Source of the DNA: Aplidium turbinatum
Lineage: Eukaryota; Chordata; Ascidiacea; Aplousobranchia; Polyclinidae
DNA: 64,000 nucleotides
Assembly (NCBI GenBank): GCA_918807975.1
Contig: OU964921.1
Location: 17,207,498 to 17,271,497 of the forward strand
Reading direction: 5' to 3'
Position numbers and translations under genes: made by a program. Of this stretch, positions 27,701 through 39,700 are shown piece by piece. The notes under the pieces were generated by a model that was not told where the DNA came from, searched no databases, and saw only the letters and a list, made by a program, of their open reading frames with translations. Position 1 is the stretch's first letter; every line of letters begins with the position of its first letter.

Positions 27701-30700
27701 TTTTTGGAGAGTTTTATGCTGACAGATTCACATACTTGAAGAGGATTAGAACTAGGGTTGGGACCCCGGGAAATCCCGATCCCGGAATCCCGGGATTTTA
27801 ACCCATTTTTCTGATCCCGATCCCGGGATTAATTTTATTAAAATCTCGGGATTTCCAGAAAATATCTACAAAAGCTGATGTAGCGCCATATCGCTTGGCT
27901 TATATTATTTCATGGCTTTAAAGCAGCTTTAGAATATCAGCTGGTTGTCTTGAACACTCCACATTGATAAAATGCCAGAAATGTCACAATAATAATGTGA
28001 AGTCCACATTAATATGGAGTCCACATTAGTGTGATAATAATACCAACTATGGCAAAACAATGAACTACACAATCGCTTCAGTCGTAGCATTAGTGCAACT
28101 GGGTATCGTAGCGGTAAGAAAGACGGTTGTGCCATTGTGCTGTCAGTACAGTTTTTGCTAATTCTGCAATAGCTTTTTGCAAAGGAAAAGTTAAAATTTA
28201 ACTCTAAATGGAGAATTTTGAAGATGTAAGTTCAAAAAGAAAATCCGAGGTGTAGCAAAACTTTTTGTATAGTAAATGTACGCAAAAAGCAAAATCTAAC
28301 TTGTGTCAAGCCGTTTTGAAAGCTTCAGGGTCCAGTATAAAGGGACTAATAACTAAAGTCGGAAATTAGCAAGCACTTGAAAAAAACTTTCGGTTTCGAA
28401 TCGACAAGCGTTGGAATGTTGAACGGGTTCACCTTTTTGGGTACCTTAAGAAACCTTCCTACATTGATCAACCGCAGGATGAGCTTGGTTATGAAATAAA
28501 AAGTCAGAAAATCGCTGCCCTGGCCACGAACGTTCTTCAAAGATTGTTCCCAAGCCCAACTGTTGAATTGGATCGAGGCTCTACTGAACAACATGAAGAT
28601 ACCATTACAGAGGATAGTAGCCATGACACTGAAATAACTTTAGCTCAAGAGCTGTATGCTTTCGTAGCAAAAGACGAAAATGAAGAAGCACAAAACTGTG
28701 ATGCCGGCGCTCGAGTAATGCAAAAAGAAATGCTACTATATGAAGCAAGTGAAAAAAGGCCAGAAAACCTGAACAATTTACTGTATATGCAGCGTTGAAA
28801 ATTATTAAGCCAACATATGTAGAGGCTGAACGTGCATTTTCAGCGCTTAGGTATTTTGCTAGCAAAATTAGAAATCGTCTCAACGATACTCTCGATGCTC
28901 TCATATTTTTACGTCAGTATTACAATAAATAAATGTGGCTTGCATGTGTACAGTATTTTCTTACTTTGCTAATTTCGAGAAGTCCCGGGATTAGTAAAAA
29001 TCCCGGGAAATCCCGATCCCGGTGTAACGGTCCAGGAGTTACTGCGGTCTGAAAGTTATCGTAACTTCTGGACCACGTATGCGAGGTCTGAAAGTTACTG
29101 CCAGTCCAGAAGTTACTAGAACAGGATTGTCAGATTTGACGCTTGCAGCAGATTTGTATAAATGATTTCAACATTGGAAACATGTTGAACTTGAAGACTT
29201 ATCCACCATAGCATCTTAACAACATGGTTTACAGCAGAAACGTAATTGGGAATGAAGCGAAAATAAGATGAAAGTTAAAAGATGAGTTTTGTACCAGAAA
29301 TTGTTGCTGTATTGGAATGAAATTTTAATGTGTAACCTAACAAGTTACGTAGGCTATCATTTTAACCTGATTTGTTTGTATTATCATTTGCGGTTGTGTC
29401 CGTGCCTTACGTGTGTTGGCAAATAAATTTGCATGGAGAGGTGATTGACTAGATGACCACTTAGCCTATAGTCTTTTGCTATCATCCTGATTGTGCTATG
29501 ATGCAATGCAACCTACGATTCACAATGCAGCCTAGTGTTATGAGTGTTTTATTGACTCGTTGTATACAACAACAGCGTCATATAGCCTATAGGCTATATG
29601 GCGCTGTTGAAACAAACAATTTAATTGATCGTCGCTCCAAACATTTCAAAGTTTGAATCGTGGCGGCTATACGTGAATCGGTGGCATTTAATAAGCTACA
29701 GGCCTTAATATATCGTGCAAAGTTTGCATTTGAAGGCTGACTAGTTATAGCCGCTGGTCTTGAGTTGTAGTTGACGAACATAGTCTGTGACTATATTTTA
29801 TATATTTCATGAAAGTTAAAACCAAAGTTTTCTAGTGAATGAAGCACTGAGCCTATTTTTGGTCTGGTTTTTCATAACTACCGTTTTGAAGAAATATAAA
29901 GTAACTTAGGCTACATGTAAGCCAACCGGTAGTCAAAACGCCATCAACCTTCTGTGAGTAGGCTATCACAGTCTCACACGCGGGGAAGGCTTTAACTTTA
30001 ACGAAAGTGTTGAACAGTTTGAGATTCCAATGAATTTCCGTTGGACTCCCATTGAAAACACGTGGCACGAAACTTAAAGTCAAGAATAATGGTTTCGTGG
30101 TGAGAATATTTATCCTTGTGATTCATCTTTCGCATATTTGCAGAGGGTTTAATCTACTGACCAAGTGAAGTTTCAGTCCATTTACAAGTTTTCCCAAACA
30201 AATTTCGAAAAAGCACACCCACTTACAATAGCAGTAACTTTTGGACTGCTTCTGCGGCGTTGCAGTCTGGAAGTTCCTGTCAGTCCAAAAGTTACAAGGA
30301 GTGCCCGGCGTTTTCGCAATCGATAGAAAAGCGAAAATTGTTTTAACTAAGTGTAATAAATTCATTGCACTTAAACTAATGCAAGCTTTTCAATTAACAT
30401 TACAAAATACTTATAATTATTAATCTGACCTTTTGAGAGGTTAAAAATTTAAATATTTTTACAACAAAATTAAATAAAATTTAAATGAAATATTTGCCAA
30501 CTCTTGTAACTTTTGGCCTGCAGTAACTCTTGGAATGCTACACCGGGATTTTAAATTTGATCCCAACCCTACTTTAGACCACTAACGCAGGCCAGGTTAC
30601 CGAGATTGACAGAGTAGGTTTCCCGCTTATTGTTGTTGTTGCAGTGTGTTATAGAGGAATTATTCCATCTACAAGGTGCAAGCACTGAATGAGCTCTCCA

Positions 30701-33700
30701 TTTCAGCGCCGCCTGATTTTGAGTCGGGCGTTTAACCATTGAGCAAACGGGGAGGACAAATACATTGATTTAATTAACAAACATTAGATCTTGCTATCAA
30801 AATTTAACGTAAAAAGAAATCAAAGTAAAAAAATTCTATGAAACAAAGTATTTAGTCTCTGAAGCTGTTGATTAGTAAAAAGTCAGTAAAAATATTATGA
30901 ATGCTTTGCATAAATTAATTTTAATGATTTATTAATTTCATCCTTGTTCAGGCGAACTTCAGTCTCAACTATAGTTAAATCGGTAATTGTTGTTTCTCGA
31001 GCAAAGCGTCATGTCTCTATTGAGATAATGTGTTGTACAAACAATACATTCGTACAGATATTACACATGTCTCGGTTACCCTTCAAGCATTTTTAATTTA
31101 TTTTAATCATTCAAGCATTTTTAAGATTTGAAGGTTGATTGTGAGAATATTTAGTGCTAAACTACAAAAAGTTTCTTATGAAGATTAATCTTCACAGTTT
31201 CTCACTTCTTTCATTTTCGTACTTGATTGGAAACATTGAGTGCCTCTTATATGAAAAGTTTCCAAGATTCTCTGTCTTTTGCTGTGTTTATTAAGTGCAT
31301 GTTGGACTGTTGGTGCTAGTTTGTCAATTTGTTGGTTAAAGCAGATTAATCTTTGTCAGCCTTGGGTACATTTCCCATCAATCTTGCTTGTAAGAGAGAG
31401 ATGTTCTATTTTTCCTTTTAGCAGCACCTGTCTTAGAAATTGAAGTTGTTTTTCTTTAATATTTTTCAGTAGAATCTTTGTTTGATTAACTTGATTTAAA
31501 ACACTTTGGTTTGTTGTTCTTCTGATCAGGAAATCCTCTGCATTTTTGGAATGCCACATTTCAAACCTGTTTGTTCCTTTAGTCATACTTTTGTTGATTG
31601 TCCAAGATTATGAATTATATTTAAAAGTTGGATAAATGTAACACTTTAATACTCTGTAGCCTATCTAGTTGAAAAAGATACTTGTTGCACAATGTTGATT
31701 TCATTTGCTGAAAAGCGGCTTTGCTTGAGCAATACGTATATTAAACTCCTTATCATCTTTTGTGTCCCAGTTTATTATTGTCCCAATTCACTTTACAGAA
31801 AAGAAAAGTGTAAATCATAACTTGATTTAAAAATAACATCCTGGTACCAGGCAATCATGAAGTGTCGTCATATTTTTTAGAATGAATTCTTATTTCCAGG
31901 TATTACGTTGGAATTTTTCTGAGGTTTTCAGCATGGTCATTGAGCAAGCTAACGACATCACCTGAAACAGGATACACTTTTCCGGTATAAAATGGCTCAA
32001 CTAGCACTATAAGCATCAATACGCCTGAGACAAATCTTTTCATTCATGAGTTTTCAACACTGCCACTAACCAAAAAAAGACATATTCAGGTGCATCTTAG
32101 CTTTGTGGATTTTACCAAGAGAATATTAACCACAAAATCAACTCAGTGAAAGCACCACAGTGTGATAGCGTTAGTTCATCACCCGGCATGAAGTCTGAAT
32201 TTTGTTCTTTTTCCAATCTTGGAAATCTAAAGCCCCAGTGTTGAAGCTGCAGATGTTACGATTCTACTGTTGCTTTTATCTTTGTTTTTTTGCCAAACTT
32301 CTGTTGTTGTACTTCTGTTGCCAAACAATCTGTTGTTGTACAGTATTTCTTATAAATGTTGTTAAGAGCAGAAAAAATAAATAAAAATTGAACTGATCTG
32401 ATTGAACACGTCGATCTATCAATGGTGAATAACTAAGCATTCGCGCAAATAAAAAAGTTTGTCAACTTAAATCAAACAATAAAACTAACCTATACGTAGG
32501 GCTATTAACAAGTAGGCTATCTGCGACGGCATGTCTGAGCATAGAACTATTTATGCTCTTTCAAGATAACTGGAGCGTCCTTCACGGTTGTCGAAAGACA
32601 CTTGCTGCATTCAGGGAGATTGCCCAATAAATCTCCCTATCCTGTTCTGACAGAGTTTAGACCATTACCAACTTGTTTGTTTTTTATTTTTGTTTTGTCT
32701 ACCAAACTAGGATATGCCCCATTTTTGTAAAGGCACGTTTGATCCTTCAACATTTAGCATAAACTGGATTGGGACGATGAGATCCCTGATAATGTTGTTA
32801 AGGATTGGAATGTATGGTTCCAGTCCTTGCCCCTCCTGAAAGATTTTTTTGTCAAGCCCAACTCACGTTGTGACGTATCAGTTGCACGGTTCCGAAGCTT
32901 GTAATCAAGCATTTTCAAGCGTACTATACTAACGTAGAGTCGTGGATGATATTCCGAGTGTATCGTTTGTACTCGGAAAGTGCAAAATTATGCTGAAAAA
33001 TCAGTTGTCCTGGCCTTAAGGCCCATTGCCAGAAAAGAGTTGGTAGCAGCGGTAAACACTGTGGAACTTGTTAAACACGCAGATGAGGCTTTAAGATCTT
33101 TAAATTGTGGGAAGCATTTTTGGTGTGACTCTTGTACAGTGCTATGCTTCAGTGAGTCTAAAACCCTGACTTGAGGCTTAACAAATTCATTGTTAAAAGG
33201 ATCGATAAGATCTTGCTATGGTCTGCTCTAAAGCCTGCGACTGGCGATTTTTCCCTAACAGCATGAACGTTGCTGACGTAGGAATTAATTTATCCAATTT
33301 AATTACACTTAAATTGAATGCCCCTTATATTGACAACGCGCTCAACAAAATTGTACGGTATTTACAGAAATCGATGTACGGTGATGTAATACAACAAACC
33401 AAGGAAGAATCTCGAGAATCCTTTAAACATATATTAAAGCAATGCATTGCAAATGCCGCTACTACGAAACAAGCAAATCTAAAAGAAATCACTTTTCTAA
33501 AGAAATATAGACCCTGAGTGGACAACTTAGGGCACTCCGTATCGAGGGCCGCTTAAGAAAATCTCCTGCCATCTCGTTTCATTGAAAAAAAAAACATCCT
33601 TTGGTTTTTACAAACCATCCCTTAAAATGACTTGTCGTGCAATTTTATCATAACCGACATTAGCACAGCAATTCTCAACATACATTACTTTCATCCAGAC

Positions 33701-36700
33701 AAAGGTTTAGGATAGCCAATGGTAATGCCGCTGTGCGGAAATACCTACACGACTGCGCTGTGTATGCCTTAAATAAGGCACAACCCATCAGCCAACGTAT
33801 GTCTGGCTTATCGCAATCTCGTACCACTGCCAACACCACGCCCTTTTTTAATTGCGGCATCGATTATTCTGGTCCTCTGATTTATGCAGAGGGAAGAAGT
33901 AACAAAAAGGCTTGGGGTCTTATTTTACCTGCATGGCCTCTAGAGCGGTTCTTGTGGAACTAGTGACTTTACTGACAATTAATGATTTCTTACTTGCTTT
34001 TTCAAGATTCTGTGATGTACGTGGGCCTGTTAACACGGTTTACTCCGACAACGGGAGTACCTTCCAAGACGCTCAGAAAAGTTTACCTGAAATTCTCCAG
34101 TTTAAACCATTCCAAAACTCTTTGAGAAAAGAAAAGATTGACTTGGTTTTTATTTCTCTTTACCCCCCAACCCAAGGTGGTGCTTGGAAATCTATGGGAA
34201 AACAGATCAAGAATGTGCTATATCACATCTTGGATACGAACTCACCTAAACCATACCTTATCGAACTAATCATTTGTATAAGTAATGCCGTCCGCGTCGT
34301 TAACAAAAGCCTTCTGATCCCAACCAGTGATGACCCCAAAGACTTCACTGTCATCATACCCATAGCCGTAGGAGATGGGGGGGCAGGGGGGGGGGGCGGT
34401 CGCTCCCCCGCTGAAAAAAAAACGCCGCGAATTTGGGCAAAAATTTGCACTTATTTGGGCAAATCAATCTTATCGTGATGTTTCGACATTTTACCAGTTT
34501 AGAAAGTTTACGTAATTGTTATAATTTATGAGATATATACATTAATATTTTCCAATCAATTATGTAAAGTGCATTTTCATCTATTTTGAAAATTGTTGCA
34601 TGTGGTACGTATTGCAATTTGGGCAGAATGATAAGTTTCATTTCAACGCCTGCAAAAAGTAAAGTGTAAAAGAACATAATTGGCAAGCAAAGTTAAGCTT
34701 ATTAGTACTGATATTCACCAGCATGTACATAGGCTGTATTTCTTCACGGTGAGATTTGTAAGCTTGCTCGGTAGCCTACTAATAACCTTAAATGACTTTT
34801 GCTTTTTACTTTATGTCTTACTAATGTAGTTATTTCTAAAATTGTATTTGGGCAAAAATGTCCAGTTATTGGGAAAATCAATCTTACCATGAGTTTTCAA
34901 AATCTTTCTAGTTTAGAAATTTGTTTATAGTGTTGCATTTTGTATGAAATACATTAACATTTTTTCTTTAAATGTTAAATGTAGTGTCATCAGTTTTGGA
35001 ACTTTTGTATTTGGTGTATTGCAATTTGGGCAGAATGTTAAGCTTCGATTCAGTATATATCTGCAAAATGTAAAATAATGCAATTAGCAAGCAGAGGTAA
35101 GCTATTACTAATATAATCATTAGGATATATATACACTACATTTCTTCATTGGTGGAATTTTGAAACCCTGCTGGGTACTGGTAATCTTATGAGGTTTTTT
35201 GCTTCATTATCTATATTCTACTGATGTATTTATTTGTAAAAATATTTGGGCAAAAATGTCTAGTTATTGGGCAAATCAATCTTAGGCTACTATGAGTTTT
35301 CAACATCTTACCAGTTTAAAAACTTTGCATATTTGTTATAGTGTAATATTTTGTATGACATACATTAAGATTTTCCCATGAATGTAAACTGTGCCATCTT
35401 CAATTTTGGAAACTATTGTATTTGGTATGTTACAATTTGTAGAGAATGGTAAGCTTCGTTTTAGTATCTGTGAATTTTCCAGTGTTTGATTTCATGTTTT
35501 TGTGAACTGAACTTGTAGGCATGGGCGCCGATCGCTCTCTAAAATTGGTGGGGACATTTACTAGAAAAAGTAGAGACGGGCGTTGAGCGAAGCGAGCTAG
35601 AAAGATCGGGGGTCCGTTCTGACAAACAAACAAATACAGTAGGTACAAGTCTAATGCGATGTATAAATTATTTAATTGTCAGTGTCAGCATTGGACAGCA
35701 GACGTCCAAACACTTGGCAACGAGTCTCCGGCGAATTAAAAACGAAGTCTTTGGGTGGTCATGGAGGTTGATTATATATAAAACTTTGTTATGCACATGG
35801 CAGACCATTGCATGATTTAGCCGTTTCTGTGTCATGGTCGATGGTAACCCAGTTTTGACACGTCGCAAAGTTGAAAATGAACTTTCAGCTGAACATGAGC
35901 TGGCTGGTGATATGAGAAAAAGTCGCACAAAAAGTTCCACTTGCGAAACATTTGCCAAACAGCGGATGGCATCTTTTTGAATATCATTCGAAAATCTTCC
36001 ACCAACTTTCCATTGTAGGCCTACTGCTTTCGAAAGAAGCATAGCTCTTGTGCAAGGGACTCTGTGTCAGAGAACTCAGGATAATCGTTTACCTCATGTG
36101 ATTGTAGCTTTTCACTAAAGAGTGATTCTTGCAGAACTTTGTAGTGCTCAAGATCGGTCGACTTGAAATAGTCAGTAAGATTTTGCTGTGTGCTGTCAAT
36201 GACTGCAAAATACTCTGACCGATATTTCGTCTACGGTGTTTGAAGTTGAGGAGGCTGGCGATGGCCATGTCCATGCTGAAGACGATTTGGGATCTTTGTG
36301 GGACGTGAAAGTTACAATGACTCAAAGTTGCAATCCTCCATTACTATTATTCTCTCAGCATTTACAAAGACACGATGAAATTCTTCTTCACTGCATAGAT
36401 GGTGGAGTTTGTAGTGGAGCACTACAAAGTTCAGCACCTTCAAGCATGCCAGCCACAGTCACCGTGCAACCTTGCAAGGCTTTGTTAAAACGTTCCAGTC
36501 GCTGAATGACAGATAATGTCTCTAATAATCCAAGCACACTCGACCCACAAGAAAAAGATTTCAAAAGCCAATTAGCAGTCGTTGCTACATTTGAATCAAA
36601 TTGACTCACAGCTACTTCCAATACTGACTTATAACTTAATTACCAAGCACTGCTTTTACAGCAGCTGCACATGTGAGCCATCTTGTTGGACAAATTTGTT

Positions 36701-39700
36701 TCAGTTGTGATGCAGCCTGAGGCGAAGACTCTTCAGAATGAAGATTCAGGTACAGATGTTTTAATTTCCCAAAAACCTCTTGTTTAACTAAACTAAGGTT
36801 TTCAAGTTTTAAACGTCTGACTAATACAATTGTGACATTCGGTTAATAGTTTCCCTATTACGTTATTAAAATAATGTAAAAAGATGGCGGGGCATGTAAA
36901 AAGATGGTGGGGACATGTAAAAAGATGGTGGGGACATGTCCCCACTGTCCTATAGGGATCGGCGCCCATGCTTGTGGGCTACAGTTGAAATGTTTTTTAT
37001 ATACATAAAAATTATTTTTTGTATTAACTGTTGTTTGTCTTTGCCAGTCCTAGGGTTGATATGCTCAGCTATTTACCATATATGACACAGTACATATTAT
37101 AGTAATCAATGATCAAAATATATAGGCAAGTGTTATGTTGCTTTGGCATCCAATTCATGCAGTTAAAATATCAGGCAATATATATAGACAGTATTGATGA
37201 TGTTGTCTGTATTTTCTGGCAAGGATTGAGTTTGCAGTTATTACCTATATACTGTATATATGAGTTATTTTGGTTCAGTGCCTGCGATTTCAGTAGTTGC
37301 TTCATCATGAACTTAGAATATCTTGGTACAGTAATGATGTTAATGAAAAAACATTGGCTATAACTTCACTGTAATATGAGATCAATATTCATACTAATAG
37401 CAACTTACTAGAATTCTAACTTACTTAATAGAATTCTTTTCAGGTTGTAAGTAGCATGGATTAAGTAATGTTACTAGTTTGATAAGTAAATAGGTTGTCA
37501 TTTGAGATTTTTTCAATGCAAATTTACGAATCTTGACTCTTGATTTTTTGAACTATCTTTATAATGAAAAGATTCAGCTACTTTTGGTCTGGCTTTTTAT
37601 TGCAATTGAGCTAGAGATTTTGAAATGATCTGACGACTTGGATATTTAGCCACTGTTGTCCAGTTATTGTTGAATTCTCAGTTTAAATGGTTGTTGAATC
37701 CAGGTAGGCCTAATATAGGCTATATACATATTTTTGTGCCACAAGAAAGTTATTTAAATTTGATGGTTTATTTAGTTTAAAGTTAATTCAGCCTTGTTTT
37801 GCTAAGTTGAACGTTTTGCTGCCTGTGTTTTTGTACACCGCCAAGTTGATGACTGTGCAGTTCTTAGACTGCACTATCTCAGAGGTTGTGAGTAATTTTA
37901 TGTTTTTGAAAATATATACGCAAAGACACAATTTGGGCAAAATTTGAAAAATTTGGGCAAATTTTGTTCGCCCCCCCAAAATGTTTTACTCTCATACGGC
38001 TATGATCATACCTGCCACTCTTTTAACTTTATTTTCTTCAGCACTTTCCGTATTAGGCCAACCTGCAGAGAGGAATCACCTTAGGAGGGACTATCTCTTT
38101 AGTGTATCTTTGTCCAAACAGTTCTCGGGAAAATAGATATAATTCTACTTGCTGTAGCTGCAAGGTAGGAAAAAATGGATTAAATTAGCTGAGAATTTGA
38201 AACCTGGTCAACTAGTTGTTTTGGAATCTCTAGAAGATGTTGCGAAAAGAGGCAACTATCATCTTGGAAAAGTGAAAGAAGTGATTCCTCAAATTAGGAA
38301 TGGTAAGCCTATTGTAAGAAGGGCTGAATTTTCCATTTGTAAATGTGATGAAAATACAGGCGAGATCAAAGTAAAATTCGTCTTAAAAGACAATCCATGC
38401 ATTGCTCCAGTTGAAATGCCGTAACTTTGGGCCATAAATTTGGCTGCAACTGTAGCTCTTCAATTGTATCTTTTAACTGTAGCCTTTAACTGTAGCTCTT
38501 TAACCGAGGCCCTTTAACTTGCTCGTCCCTCAATCTCGGCGAGTCACTCTGAATCTTTAGTTTGTTCTAGGTAGTTCACTCGCTCGGTGGGTGGTGGACA
38601 ACCCTGCTTCCAACGTATCTCAACTCGTTTGCATAGCTCCAAGCCCTTTGTATTTTTTGTAACTAATGCAACCTGCCACGTCAGGTGGTATAGGAAGCAA
38701 CTGTTACCGGTGTTTTTTTTTTTTGCATTATCAGCTATTGTAATGTCCTTGTGCATTGTACTAAGTATCAGCACATGTTGAGCGTGTTTCGTCTTTTCCG
38801 ATATAAGGATAGCCGTTTATCAAATATTTGCTTTCCTTGTCTACAGCTAACCAATATTTTTTCCCAAACTTGTCTGGCTTTGATGCCATAAATTCGGTGA
38901 AAGGGCATCTGGCTTTGCTAGGAAAAAGCTGCTTGTCTACTGTGATAAAAGCTCCAAGTTTATAAGGTGCTTGGCAGTTATCTACAAATCGGTTCCAGAC
39001 TTCTGAAAATAGAGCAAATTTATCGGTCTGTAATCTTTGTGAACGATTTGATCTTATATCAAAACGAAGAAACCGGAGAATTCCACAGAATCGGTTTTTG
39101 GACATAGCGCTTTTGCACAATAGCACACCCCATCTTGCAGTCTAAAGATCATGCTAAGGTAGATCACTTTTTCCTGCAACTCCCCGCGCATACCTGACAG
39201 CGATGAAAGGTTCCAATTCTTCATCAGTAAGAGCAAATGTCTGGCTTTGTAATTGGCGATGCGCTTCTGCAACAGTGCATTTGGTAATGTGTTTGCGAAT
39301 AAAGTTATTGACAAGAAGATGCCATGCACTTGCAGGGCTGCCAGCTAACACATTTTTCTTTGCATAAGGTGTAGGACCAGAAGCTTCTCTCAATATGTTC
39401 TGCTATGAACTCCTTCCTTTAGAATAATCACCAGGAGTTATTTGATTGCACTCCGTTCCATCTGGAGCTGTCAGTACTATGCCTCTATTCTCAGCAGCTT
39501 TATCAACATCTGGAGAAGGAAGTTCACTTGGTGAAGTGTCAGGTGACAACTTAATATTTTGATTTATTTCCTCTTCATTGTGACTTACATTTACTGCAGA
39601 ATCAGTATCATCTATCACCTGAAGAGCTTCGGTTGCTTCAGATTGAATCCGACGTCGTTTAGGAGGGCGAACATGCAAACGAGGGCCAGAATTGAAACTC

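Larger units (their letters stand above)
27753..30571 (+). mobile_element. hAT element inside the SINE, itself interrupted
   Basis: Ends TAGGGTTGGGA and TCCCAACCCTA are followed inward by repeated CCCGGGATTT blocks, a well-known hAT end type. A plus-strand transposase remnant (about 28200-28930) ends in YVEAERAFSALRYFASKIRN and the hAT dimerisation helix. The flanking 8 bp, ATTAGAAC and CTTTAGAC, are degraded, consistent with an old insertion. An unrelated 1.5-kb element sits at 29023-30542. Confidence 0.82.
27300..30756 (-). mobile_element. tRNA-derived SINE family A, split by two insertions
   Basis: SINE pieces lie at 27300-27344 (tail), 27701-27752 and 30572-30756 (head). On the minus strand the head reads GCTCAATGGTTAAACGCCC (A box), and the body carries TCTGTCAATCTCGGTAACC. 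A LINE end (27345-27688) and a 2.8-kb hAT (27753-30571) separate the pieces. Removing both restores collinearity with the copy at 17683-17962. Confidence 0.8.
34361..38004. mobile_element. TIR element with 8-bp TSD inside the BEL-like fossil
   Basis: Ends CATAGCCGTA and TACGGCTATG, flanked by identical ATCATACC (34353-34360 and 38005-38012). The 8-bp duplication suggests the hAT superfamily. The interior holds poly-G next to the left end and poly-C near the right end (G9 / C7 runs), a three-unit tandem array (34431 onward) and a nested hAT (35520-36970). No transposase of its own is visible. Confidence 0.82.
32740..38540 (+). mobile_element. BEL/Pao-like LTR retroelement fossil, broken and interrupted
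   Basis: Remains of pol of a BEL/Pao-type element: an RNase H-like region near 32750-33270, an integrase core around 33850-34350 and a DUF5641-type C-terminal piece at 38197-38424. Order and spacing fit the family once the DNA transposon at 34361-38004 is discounted. It is clearly dead, with many breaks; LTRs were not identified. Probably old, since later insertions sit in it. Confidence 0.72.
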
